64,000 bases of DNA from Scedosporium boydii (Eukaryota > Ascomycota > Sordariomycetes > Microascales > Microascaceae). The DNA lies in contig NJFT01000022.1 of the NCBI GenBank assembly GCA_002221725.1, positions 235,370-299,369 of the forward strand, written 5' to 3'. Positions 10,125-21,184 of the stretch are shown here, piece by piece. The notes under the pieces were generated by a model. That model saw nothing but the letters and a program-made list of their open reading frames with translations. It made no database searches and had not been told where the DNA came from. The position numbers were made by a program, and so were the translations under genes. Each line of letters opens with the position of its first letter. Position 1 is the first letter of the stretch.

Positions 10125-12102
10125 TTACGCATCCAAAGGAAGGCTCTCAAGCCTATCAATCAACACCTGGATATCCATGTGATAATGCGGCGGAGCGTTC
10201 TCCTCGCCGCCAGTCTTCTCCCTCAACGTCTTCGCAACGCCAATCATGGGCTGGACGTACCGCTCTCCAACGGCAGCCGCCATTCCCTCGGGCACCAAAT
10301 GCCGGAAATCTTTGCCAGCAAATAAGAAGTAGGCAAAATTGGCTACCTGCAGGTGGAAAGGGTGATTCTCGGCCCAGAACTCGATGAGCTCATCGGCTTC
10401 CGCATCGTTGAGGTGTCCGAGGCTCGGGAATAGCGTGTACTGGAAGGACTCGATGCATTCTGGTGTTGAAAAGACGTTATCGGCCTTTTCCTTGGAGGCG
10501 TGGATGAGTTCCTCGCGGAGCCAGGTTACCGCACACGCCTGGAGGGACGAGAACATGCAGTTCTCTAGCAGGTCGTCGAGGATCTTGAGGCGGTCCTCGT
10601 CGTCGGGGTCGGCATGGAGTATTTGGCCTGCCAGCGTAGTAGCGGCATTTCGAATTTGTAGGGAGCGGTGGAATACGGCACACAAGGTAAGGTAGTGGTG
10701 GAAGGTCATAAACGCCGGCTTCTCGGTCTGGCCGTCAGCGACGATGCGATTATTTTCGTGCAGCCAGGATCCCAGAACAAGTAGGGACTCGATGACTCCG
10801 GGATTCTCGATAATCTTGGCTTGGGCGTCTTCACCGAGGTAGCGATGTACCATGTCATACAGATCGGGGAAGACGTGCATTTCAGGCTTGACGAAATCGC
10901 TGTCAAAGACCTCGGAGGCGAAGACCCAGTAGGCCGTCAGGCACCAAAAACCTGTCGTGGACAGTTTTATTTGGTGCGGATTCTCGGAATCGGGCTCAGT
11001 GGCCAGCGGATCGGGTTGGATCGGCGCTGTGCAAAGTTCGGCAATCCTATTGGGTTTGAGGTTTGCGAGCCCGAGATCTCCGGCAAGGCCCTGAAAGAGG
11101 GATTAGAACCCACGCAAGTATAGAACTAAGGAAACAAGAGAAAGGGGGGCGGAGGGGAGACTTAAAAAAATAAAATAAAAATAAAACAGGAATAAGAAGT
11201 GGTCATACCGCTAATTGCCCCAGAAGCGCATCTCGGGCGAGGAGATCCGGGTCATCCCTGAAGGCCTGCATGACTGTTTTCCGGCCAGGAACAATCTTAT
11301 GCGGGTTATAAAATTCAACGAGCCTAGACGCCCATCCAATCTCGTTGGAGTTCACAAAGGCTTCAAACACGCATGTTATAAAGCTCTGTAGAAGCCTGGA
11401 CATGAGATCCTCCTCCACCGGATCTTGCGCTTCCGCTTCGGGGTCGGGAGCATTCTTAGAGGGATCGTTAGCCTGAAATGGAGTCCCGAGGGTGGTGCTA
11501 GATTTGCGTGAAGGCAAAGGCGGACGCGCAAAAACGGAAACGGCGCGAACGAAGCTAATGACGGCGGCAGTCTCCTCGCGGTTCGGGGTATAACATTGAA
11601 GTACGGCCTGGAGAGTCGTGTGGAGGAAGCGAGATGGCCGGCGGACTTTAAGGCGTTTGTGAAGAATCCCAAGCATGCCGAGGAGAGTGATGAACTTGGA
11701 CGACGCGCTCGGGGCGTCCGGACTAATAGCTTCCCTTTCCTCGGAACCCTCGGCGTCTTTCCTATCCGAGCTGAGATCTCCGTCCTGGTCATCCTCAACC
11801 TCTTCGACGGCCGTTTTCTCCAGCACCTCCAAGGCTTTAAGAATCACCTCTCGCGGGTTTCCCAGCCGGGCCACAGTTTCCAGACATTCCTCACTGCCGG
11901 GAACGTTGATCAGCATGTCAACTAGGTCCCATCCAATAAGCGTCGTAAGCTCGGCATCCTGCAGGATTTCAAGAAGGGCGGGTAACAGCTCGGGGGACAT
12001 GTGCTGGTCGAGAAGGGCGAGGTAGGTAAAGGCGTCAGTAGCGGGAGGGCGGGCCTCCTGGAGGCGGCGGACGACCTCGTCGGCAGGCAGATGTTCTCCC
12101 AT
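10125..12102 (-). CDS. YAP-binding/ALF4/glomulin-family protein
   Basis: Two minus-strand exons, 11209-12102 and 10125-11090, with a 118-nt intron (GTATGA donor, TTTCAG acceptor, phase 0), giving 619 residues. The start MGEHLPADEVVRRLQEARPP is at a clear ATG. The N-terminal block FTYLALLDQHMSPELLPALLEILQD...ELTTLIGWDLVDMLINVPGS and LGNPREVILKALEVL matches the helical-repeat family that includes yeast Ybp1/Ybp2, plant ALF4 and animal glomulin. Ybp1 supports Yap1 oxidative-stress activation, and glomulin and ALF4 bind the RBX1 RING of cullin ligases. Which role applies here cannot be told from sequence. An acidic linker (VEEVEDDQDGDLSSDRKD) interrupts the helical repeats. Its promoter faces that of the F-box-like gene across 1.6 kb. 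Confidence 0.85.
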
Positions 12103-13720
12103 GGCGACGGGATGTCGATGTCAATGACGACGACGACAATGACGGGGGAGTCTAATGAAAGTTGAAGAAAAGAGTGCTTTGGAGATGGTACAGAGAGAAT
12201 CAAAACAAACCCAAAAGAAAGACGGACAGAACCAAAGAGAGATGTTTATTCAGGAAAGGTTTAGTTCGTAGGTTGTAGGCATATCTCAGGGAGTCTTGTT
12301 TGTGTGAAGGAAGCGTTGAGATGCATTGATGGAACTGGCGATGCATTGACAGGCTGCGTCATAGGCAAGACTGAGATGGACATTAGTAGACAAGAGAGAT
12401 ACTTGAAGTGAGTATATAATACTGTGTACTTAAAAGGTACTATTAAGTACAACTGATTGATATAGTGTACACTGAAACCCTCCAACTTCGATTCAACCCA
12501 AGGCGGGGGAGGGGCAACTTTTAGAGCTTTGCTACTGGTTGATTCTCAGCCTGGCAGAGGCGCAGGGGCAGCTTGGGGCAGCTTGGGGCCACTTGGGGAG
12601 GGCCTGAGCTCACATTTGGGGGTGGCAGCCCACTACAGCTGGAGCCAGGCAGCGCTGAGAAACCCACATCCCATGCTAACGAGAAGGGAAAGAGCTGAGC
12701 ACAGAGCACAGAGCAGCCAGTCTCTTCAAGGATATTGTCGGGCATTATCCAACTTCTTATGGATGTCCTGTCGTGTGCTGCCTCCACCAAACCGGGCCAC
12801 GAAAGTCGAACCAATTCCAGCCAGCTTCGAGTTGCGGTGACCTCAAACATGCCCAAGGGCCAACACACAACTTGACTCGGACAGACACACAGCTTGACCA
12901 CACTCTGCTGTCTTGCTGTCTTGCATCGCTACGAAGTAGTTGTGGCATGGCTGGCCACCAATCCCTTGCCGACATTTACCGCTCTTCTGCCACAAGGGTC
13001 TGCCAACCACCCTCCTTCATCCAATCCCTGCCGCGCCAGCCGTAAGCCGGCCCAAGATTTAAGATTCGAGGCCATCAGCCTGTCACCGATACTCACCGAC
13101 GGCGGCCCTGCAGTCTTTAAGGCTTGAACGTTAACCCAGCCTGAAGCTGCCTAGCTGCCCCTCACTAAAGCCGTTGCGCAACCCGGTCAATTATCGTCCT
13201 AACTCTTTGTCCAGGGTTCTCAACTCGACGCTGCCAGGCCCAGGAACATAAACCTCTATTCTGCATTCACTGAGAGAGGCTGTGGGATTCTACAAAGGTA
13301 GGATCCTAGGATTCTGGAACGCGGGAACTCGGGAACTCTGGACCGACTCATCTCACCTCACACCAACAGGCAACAGGCACGAGGCACGAGGGCAGGAAGG
13401 ATCACGACCGCTTCCTACTTCCTTCTCATTCTCATTCTCACCTCCAACACTAACGGGTTCTCCGGTGACCAAGGAGGTTGGGGCACTGATTTAAGCAATT
13501 CCCTGAACTCAATTACATCTTTCCCCTTGTTCTCTCCCTTCGAGGATTTCCCCCCCCCCCCCCGCCCCCCCCCCCCCCCCCCCCCCCAGCTCCGTTGGGC
13601 TCGTCCCACTTTCAACCTCACGCGGCAATGCGATGTGCAGAGCCCCTGACACTCACCAAAGACATTTGGAGTACTCCATCGCCAATACTTGAGATCCAGG
13701 AAAAGAGCCCACCTCTGAAA
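12103..13720. other. Long divergent intergenic region with a poly-C tract
   Basis: This 1.6 kb between divergent starts is unusually long for the window. It holds one TACGAAGTA motif (12930-12938) and a near-pure C tract (13550-13587). An ATG at 13628 in frame with the F-box-like gene could be an upstream start. I found no other protein-coding signal. Confidence 0.5.
13550..13587. repeat. Poly-C tract (38 nt, one G interruption)
   Basis: A near-homopolymer of C with a single G at 13564, ending 41 nt before the first in-frame ATG (13628) of the F-box-like gene. The minus strand is a G run able to form G-quadruplex structure. Run length may be inaccurate in sequencing. Confidence 0.95.
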
Positions 13721-15304
13721 ATGCCTACCAATCTCGCCACGCTCCCTCCCGAGCTTCGGCAGACCATTCTTTTCTTCTTAATCGAGGAGTGTCTCAGTGC
13801 CCCGAAGTCGACTCATTACACATCTCCGGGATTGGCACCCTACACCACCGTTTGCCGAGAATGGCAAGAAATCATCGAGCGCCAAACCTTCTCCGACCTC
13901 TACCTCTGCCTTGACAGGTTGGATGAATTTGAAGAGTTCGTCGTCGGCATGAGGCGCCGTCGCCTGCGGAGCATTTTACTACACATCCGAGCCCCGGAGT
14001 ATGCTTGCGATCCATGTACCCAGAAGGAGTCTTTTGACGACAAGAGGCGAATCAATGACATCTTTACCGAGACTCTGACCCGCCTCTTTGCGCTGATGAA
14101 TACGTGGCCGGAGGAGGGCGTAGTCCCCGGTGGCATCCGGCTAGATTTGTCCGTTTCCAGCCCCAGCGACCTAAGGAACGTCGGCTTGGCCCTCTGGCAG
14201 AAGCGCAGGTGGAACACTCGAGACATTGGAGAGAGGCGTTTCGCTGATTCGGCTGTCGACTTCGTCGGCCAGGATGACGAGCGGCGCGTAGTGGGCCTGC
14301 TGAAGCCCGTTTATTCTATTACCAAATTTGTATCAGAGGGCCTTCATCGCCGCGCCGTCATGCCTGCCGCATATGCCGAGATCATATCTGCCTTGCCTAA
14401 TTTGCGCGAGGCATATCTGAACATTATGAAGGAGAGGCGCGTCCTAGTAAGAAGGCTCAACCTCTCGCGTAAGTTCTTCATTCATGAACCCGGTTTAAGA
14501 TAGTCTGGCCAAGAAGGAAAAGACGAACGGTCTTGCCTGCCTGTGCTTCCCAGGGCGGCGACAGCAATAACACCTTGGGAAGGGGTTAAAATTAAAAACT
14601 GACCGCCTTGTTTAGAATTTGGGGACCTGATGGTCCGTTGGCCCCATCGTCTCTCGACATTAGTTATCAGAGGCAACACAACATCCAACTGGAGACAACT
14701 TCCCCACGCTTCTATATCCGAGGCCGACGCCGGAGACCATCTTGCCTCCTGTCTCCGCGACGTAGCCCCCCGCCTCCGCACACTTTCCATCGCCAACCTC
14801 GTCACCATCAAAGCCTTCCTCATCCCGCTCTGGCCCACCAACGCGGAGGATCGCGATATCCTGCCCATCAGCCGCCGCGGTCTACCCAAGTGCAAGTACC
14901 TTGAGACAGTCGACCTGCACTACGCCTCCCTCATCTACAAGATCGACTGGTACAAAGAGAACGCAGACTTCAACAAGCACGACATGGTCACCGAGTTCCG
15001 CCAGGACCTCGCCCTAGCAGCTGCCCGCCTCGCCGTGTACATGCCGGCGCTCAAATCGCTGACCATTAGCCAGCGGCCCATGATGTGGGCGGGACGCCAT
15101 CGGCTCACGTATTCCGTTCACGAGAAGCACGCCGAACTCGTCTTTTCGAGTTCTTTTGAGTTTGAGCCGGCGGAGTGGGTTGTCGATGCGTGGAAGATGG
15201 TGGCGAAGAAGCGCGCTGGTAAGCCCTTGAAGATTCGGACGGAGCGGTTGGTTTCTTATAAGCCTGATGGAGATATCCCGGTTATCCCTACGTCGGCCTT
15301 CTGA
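13721..15304 (+). CDS. F-box-like protein
   Basis: Two exons, 13721-14468 and 14616-15304, with a 147-nt intron (GTAAGT donor, TTTAG acceptor) whose phases agree, giving 478 residues. I start at ATG 13721 (MPTNLATLPPELRQTI), which has A at -3 and sits directly before the F-box-like helix; an in-frame ATG at 13628 would add 31 non-conserved residues. The N-terminus LPPELRQTILFFLIEE...YTTVCREWQEIIERQTFSDLYL has the LP-x-E-x-R and C-x-x-W spacing of fungal F-box proteins, which link substrates to SCF ubiquitin ligases through Skp1. The rest (LRDVAPRLRTLSIANL, CKYLETVDLHYASLIY, LKSLTISQRPMMW) fits the weak leucine-rich arrangement of large Pezizomycotina F-box families. Substrate is unknown. A poly-C tract lies just upstream. 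Confidence 0.78.
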
Positions 15305-15884
15305 GAGGATGAAGATTTTTCCATCCTTGAGAGGGCGGTTATACTCACTTTTTGATTCGGCGTTTCCCTTACTTCCCGATTTGCGGCAGACATTAACGGG
15401 AGTCGGCCGGCGAGCTCTGTTACCTACCTTGAACAGGCCTTTTTACTTCTTCTTCATTCTTCATCCTCCTTTCTTTCTTTTTCTTCTAAAAATCCACTTT
15501 AGACGCAGAGGCGCATTCATAAACAGGCAAAAAAGGTTATCACGCATTGACATGACGAAATGGGGTTTTTGAGAGAGGTGGAACGGCACGTATCGGTGGA
15601 GAAAACAATGGAGGAATGTATAAATCAGAATGAAGCGCAAGACATGAGTATATACGGAAAACGCAATGGAAAAAAAAAAACAACTCACTTTTAATCCTAA
15701 CAGTTACGCGTAGACACTCGTCTCCCTTCGTATTTGGGTGATTGGTCTGGCTTCATCCATGGCGCTAGATCCTGTGCTGCTGCTGAAGCGGGTACCAATA
15801 TAACAGTTTATCTCAAAGGACACCAGACGCCCCAGTACCAAAAATTCGCATATATCCACGATGATTCTACCTCATGTGCCATCG
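15305..15884. other. Intergenic, convergent 3' ends
   Basis: Between the stops of the F-box-like gene (+) and SET gene (-). Pyrimidine-rich at 15440-15490 and an A run at 15670-15680; otherwise featureless. Confidence 0.5.
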
Positions 15885-17558
15885 TCACTCCTCCGCCCGC
15901 TTCTCCGAATCTTCTTCTCCTTTCTCTTTCCCTTCACCGCCCTCGATCTCTCCCTCTCCCGCCTCCGCAACCGCAGCCTCCCCCACCTCCTCCTTCGCCT
16001 CCTCAACATCCTTCTCAATCTCCTTCTTCTTCTCCTCCCTCAACGGCTTCCACCCCATCCTCTTCCTAGTCCTCCACAACCAACTCCAATGCTCCCAAGG
16101 ATCCTCCACCAACTCCAACATATCCTCCACATCCTCCCCCCTCTCCTCCCTCACCTGCAAAACCTCCTCCTCGATCGCCCGCCGCGCATACCGCATCGCC
16201 GTCCACGCCTCCCCGACCCCGTTCCACTCCAGCGCAGCGTACGCGTACGCCTCCCCCATCAGCACGTGCATCCTCTCCTGCTCCAAAAGGCTGATGAGCA
16301 TCTCGGCGAGCTGCGGCGTTGCGGGGGAGGAGGGCGTGCGGTCGGCGAGGGCGCGGCGGGCTAGTTTGATTTGGGCGAGGCGCGCGTCGGAGGTGGTGAT
16401 TTGGGCGGCGGAGAGGGAGCAGACGGGGCAGGTGCAGGTGAAGCCCCAGGAGCGGCGGAGGCCGGATTGGCGTTTGTGGTGGGGGCGGAGACCGCTGGTG
16501 CTGTTGTTAGTGTGAGGGAGGGATTTGAGAGAGAGGGGATGGCTTACTTGATGTAGGATACGGTGAGTTCTTCGCCGGGGTAGATCGTTCGGAGAGCTGT
16601 GGCGTATTGGGTGAAGGTTTTGTAGTCCCAGTGGTAGCCTACATTGGGACGACAGTCGTGGTTCATCCGCGCGGCTTTCGAGGATGTTAGTAGACGTTCT
16701 TCCTTTCTCCTCTCACAACTACTTCTGGTGCCCTTCGAATGAAACTGAGGGCCGCTGAGAAAAAGACCTACTATCTGCAAACAATGCGTAGAGATTATTC
16801 TCATTCTCATCATCCAGCTTCACCTCAAACGCATTCGTCACAAGCACCTTCTCCAACTTATGCACAACATCCATCGAAGCCCCATGCGTCGACATATTCA
16901 ACACCCTCTCCCTATGCGCCCCCGGCAAATACTCGATCCCAAAAGCCTGTAACCTCAACAAATCCTTCTCGGCCAGCTTATACACGGGGTTATAGTCGAT
17001 CAGCAAGCTTGCCGTCTCCGCCATGATGCTCTCCCCTTTGAAAATCGTCTCCGTCGCCACAACGCCGTACTCCTTCCCCGGGATCGGGACAACTCTCGCC
17101 TTAGGCGTGAACTTGTTCAGCCCAGGACCGCCCGCCATCGATTCAGCGAGGTCGGAGTCAGGGTCGAAGGCCGGGTACCGGAGCATGTAGTCGGCACGTT
17201 CGGCCTCGGTGAGCACGACGACGCCGCGGCCGGAGCCGAGAGCGCTGCTGTAGTAGACGCAGAATTCGGTCGAGTCCGGGTCCGTGACGTTGGCGCGGAG
17301 GCACGGGCCGATCTTGTCCCATTGCGCGTTCGGGTTCTTCTTTTTGCGCTTGCGAGGCGGCGGCAGTGGCGTCGTGGGGCCGGAGGTGTAGCGCGGGTCG
17401 AGGTCTTCGCTGGGGCAGGTGAGGAGGTGGGCGGCGTCGGAGTTGAGGATGGGTGGGTAGCAGTAGCGGCCGAGATCTATGGATTTGGGGGATTGGGAAG
17501 GGGGTGGCTCGGCGAGGACCGCCGCTGAAGAGGTGAGGAGGAGGAGGAGGAGCTTCAT
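15885..17558 (-). CDS. SET-domain protein with N-terminal signal peptide
   Basis: Three minus-strand exons, 16772-17558, 16548-16674 and 15885-16494, give 507 residues with consistent phases; the 53-nt second intron has a clear CTAAC. The third-exon start (CAG just before 16494) was chosen over a CAG six bases upstream because it best fits SET-family spacing. The N-terminus MKLLLLLLTSSAAVLAEPP is a textbook signal peptide, followed by a Cys-containing region and a basic RKRKKKN patch. The SET core is visible: KEYGVVATETIFKGESIMAE, then ARMNHDCRPNVGYHWD, YPGEELTVSYI, and the post-SET-like SWGFTCTCPVC. The NHDC motif is the AdoMet-binding NHxC of SET methyltransferases. The C-terminal third is a charged, coiled-coil-like Glu/Lys-rich tail. 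SET proteins usually act in nucleus or cytosol, so the signal peptide is notable; substrate is unknown. Confidence 0.85.
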
Positions 17559-19705
17559 TATTTACAGTAGACCAGGGCTCTTAGCAAGCCGCGAAGCTTA
17601 GGAGCGTACCTTGTTACTGAAGAGAGTGAAAGGAGGACAGAATTCGAGGATTGCCTCGACCTGCTATCCGATGGACAGCTCTCACTACGAAAACTGGGTA
17701 CGAGAAACTGGCAGCGCAGAAAAGGAAAGAAAAAGAAGGAAAAAAGAATTTATGATCTACATCGAGGAAGGCTGCGGAAGGTATATCAGGGAACGATAAT
17801 GCCCAGACAATGTACACGTACACAATTCACTCCCCAGCAAGCGGAGATAAAAGGCAGGATCACGACGGAAGTATTAGATAGGAAAACGGTTTCCCGGACA
17901 CGCCACATGGCGTTTGGAAAGCCCACGATAAGAAGGGAAGAATTTAAATGGCATAAAGGATCACCAGGATCGTCGTCACGCCGGGACCTCCCTCCAACAT
18001 GAGAAAACGCGGGGAAAGGGAGGAAGGGCAACATGAGACCAGCCTTGCGGGATAAATGGATAGAGCGACTTGGCTAAGGTAGGCGAATTTAGGGGATCCA
18101 GAGTTTGGAGTATCTGTGTCACACTCATACGCCCAGCTAAACGCGTAAGGCTCTCTCTGTCTCCCCAGACAAAGCTGATTCTTTCTCGGCATTTACATCA
18201 CCGAGAAGGAAAATGCAAGCTCTCAATCAGAATCTCTGACTCGGGCCATGATAAACCCCAATTGGAAGGGAAAGAGGGGTTGATTACGCAGCAGGTAATA
18301 CCGTGGGCCGGATATGAGGCTTGGGGTCATCGAGAATGAGGCGGCACGGAAGGAATAAATAGAGCGGCAGAACCCTGTCCTGTCCTAGGCGGGTGAATAT
18401 AGGCGGCAAAAGTGAACGCTGGCCAGATATGCCACGAGAACGAGTCAAGATGCAATGATAAGTAAACGCAGGGACCCCATCAGAGGGCCACATACGATCA
18501 ATAAAGAGTTGGGGGAGATGGTGGTGTCCTGGAGGCGGGATCCTTGCAGATTGCATCCATCCATCCATCCGATCTACTTGCGGATAAATATTTTGAAATA
18601 TTAGAACTGGGAAAGGCTGGGGGAGTGAGGAGAGGACAGTCTTGACATAGAAACCTTCACCGTTATCTGGCCTTTCCATCCGCATGGCCTGTCAACCATT
18701 CCCAACAATCGTTGGAGTTAAGCTGCCAAACTCACAGCGTTTCGACTGGGGGCAGACAGCATCCAACATCCGAGAGTCTGTGAATGTTGTGTCTACACGA
18801 GAACCGTCGTTAGTTAGTCTCGCATATTCATAGAGGTATATGGATAAGCACCTAAAAGCCCCTCCCCGTACCCCGGTTTCATCTGATCTTTTTATCCACG
18901 TTTGCTTGCGAAGCGTCCCAATCACTCCCCATCACCTCACCTCATCGTCGGGCAGACCTTGCCGGACCGCAAGTTATCGCAGTTGATGATAATGCTCGTA
19001 CCTGTCCATGGGAGGCCTGAGCCAAGAACTTGGTTCAATATGCACCCATATAAGAGTGAGAAATACCCGGAATTGCCACGCGTTGGGAATATTATATCTT
19101 GATCCCCGTATTGCACAGAGTGAGCGAAGTCAAAGTGAAGAAGAACGCATCAGGTATTATCTTCCTAACTTTTTTTGCCCCGTCTCCGCTGGTGGATATG
19201 ATATTAAGAATTTTGTTGTGCTTGTGAGCTCACCCATTTTCCCCCCTACATTGAACGCCTTTCCCCACGGCTGGCCAATGCCATGCACGTCTGCGTAAGT
19301 GACATCTTAGTGAGTAGCCATGGCACGACTTGCAAAACCGACGATTCTAGTCTTGTCGAGATGGGAGAGCGGGCGAGTACTTACTGTGCCATGTTGGTGA
19401 ACTCCCGCTTCTGATCGTAGATGTGGGTGAGGGTGCACTGCAGATGAACAGGGGGAGCTTGCACATCGGGAGCGACATCGACTAAGAGCAAAAGAACTGA
19501 TTCCTCTATCTATGTTCGAACCCTGGGGTTGCACCTCTCTCCTAACAACATACTCTTATCCGTTCTCTTACCCGTTCTCTTATCCGCTGTCCAATGTAAT
19601 ACAGGCCATATAATGTAAGACAAGGCTTAAACCATTCCCATGCACAAGACTCGACGTCAACCTCGCTGAATTAGAGAAACAACAAAAGTCCACCTGAAAT
19701 ATTGT
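17559..19705. other. 2.1-kb non-coding stretch
   Basis: Upstream of the SET gene and downstream of the secreted Lys/Gly-repeat gene. Open frames here are short and show no family motif or credible splice structure. It contains a CCAT microsatellite (about 18553-18570) and a 12-bp tandem repeat at 19553-19588. Confidence 0.5.
19553..19588. repeat. Three-copy 12-bp tandem repeat
   Basis: CTCTTATCCGTT, CTCTTACCCGTT and CTCTTATCCGCT follow head to tail with one or two differences. It lies about 120 bp past the stop of the secreted Lys/Gly-repeat gene. Confidence 0.9.
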
Positions 19706-20513
19706 TCAATATCGCCGCGACGTAGCGGCCTTGACAATCTTGCGCCGGAGGTCACGCTCGTCGGTTGGGTGAACGTAGTAGACGCTCTTCCCATCGGTTG
19801 TCTTCCCAGTCTTGGGGACCTCGGCGATGAAGTTGCGAACAACCTTGAGGATCCTTTTGCTCGACCCACAGGGAAGCCTGGCCGTGTTGAGAAGCTCAGT
19901 CTCAGACGCAGAGATGTCGTCATCCCTGGAGTCCCGACCCTTCCCCTTGCGGCCCTTACCCTTGCCTTTGCCTTTACCTTTGCCTTTCCGGCCTTTGCCC
20001 TTACGGCCCTTGGAGCCTTTAGGACCGCCCTTCTCAATTCTTCCACCCTCCGGACTCGTCGGGCCTTGGGGTTTCTGGGGCCCAGGAGGTATGTCATCGA
20101 TGAGTTCCCTTGCGTGGACGCTCCCTCCGTCCCGAATTTGCTGCACCTTCTTCAGGATGGCATCACCCTCTTCCCGAGTGATAAACTTCACAAGTTCCTA
20201 AATAAGTTGCGGCGAGCTGTCAGTACTCTGGGTTTTAGGAGCCACCAGGAGATGCCATCATTAGTCGTGTGCGGAAATCTCATCAACGTACCTCCTCATC
20301 TTCGACATGGCCTTCAACAATCCCGTCGACAAACGAGTGCTTGAGGACACCCAGTTGAGCCTTGGCGACATAACAATTGTCGGTGTCGAGGGCGGCTGCC
20401 ATGTGGGCCAGGCCTTGCTTCATCTCCTGAGCCTTATCATGAGACAGGCCTGGAAGGGGAGTTGCCGCAACGGCAAGAGCCGAAACAAGGGCTACAACGA
20501 GCGAGAAACGCAT
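19706..20513 (-). CDS. Small secreted protein with Lys/Gly-rich repeat
   Basis: Two minus-strand exons, 20292-20513 and 19706-20197, with a 94-nt phase-0 intron (GTACGT donor, TTTAG acceptor), giving 237 residues. The chosen ATG gives MRFSLVVALVSALAVAATPLPG, a strong signal peptide. A helical segment with one Cys (DTDNCYVAKAQLG...FVDGIVEGHVEDEE) is followed by a Pro/Gly linker and an unusual run of about 26 alternating K/G/R residues, then a shorter basic C-terminal domain (LPCGSSKRILKVVRNFIAEV, ending ATSRRY). Only two Cys remain in the mature protein, so it is not a typical Cys-rich effector. I know no family with this layout. A cationic secreted protein could bind acidic wall polymers or nucleic acid; that is inference. 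Confidence 0.72.
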
Positions 20514-21184
20514 CTTGGATGGTAACGATCTCAAGAAATGTTTAAAAAGTGGTTGATGTCAACTGATGCAAACGAACGATGATGGGATTGTGACTGAAGC
20601 TGCGTGATGATACTGAATTGGGAGTTGGACTGATGTTTGGCAGATGAAGAATGATGAAGAGATTTCTGGGAAGAAGTTCAGAGAAGACAGTTGAGGAGAA
20701 AGGTGATTTCGTTGAGCGAGACTGCTAATGCTATCAACCAACAGGGAAAGGCCATGGGAAGCGACGGCTGCGCGCAAGTCCAGGAAGCACCCAGCTTCCC
20801 CGTAGAGCGTTGGTCGAAAAGACATGGCGCACCTGCCCCCAGCGAACCGGCGGAAGGGACGGGGTGGCCTGAACGTGTCGATAAGCTGCGGGCTAGGTAA
20901 CTTGTATCGTGGAGGCTCTGTTGATAGAAGGTGCATCCATAATTCTTCGAAGGTCCAGACTCGAAAGGAAACGGGGCATGTGATAAGAACACAAGTTCTG
21001 CGGTACCGTTCTTTCCAACTTCGGAAGCTTCACTGTTCCATGCATCCACTAGTCCCCAGGCCTCACTTCTCAGGCCAATTTAGAGTGATGGCAAGTCGTT
21101 GTTCCCAGGAAGCTACGGGCTGGTTTCCCAGAAACAGGGGCAGGAATTTCAGCCAGAACGAGATGAGACGAAGAGACATTGGGA
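20514..21184. other. Intergenic: promoter of the secreted Lys/Gly gene and 3' end of the hydrolase gene
   Basis: Contains the presumed promoter of the minus-strand secreted gene. Low-complexity GATGA-type stretches lie at 20575-20660. No gene is visible. Confidence 0.5.

Noticed and set aside
13628..13720. Upstream ATG as the start of the F-box-like gene
   Set aside because: It is in frame and possible, but the added 31 residues look like leader and the F-box motif starts immediately after the 13721 ATG.
19505..19530. GGGTTCGAA on the minus strand, possible tRNA-derived SINE
   Set aside because: No cloverleaf, and no second copy seen in the window.
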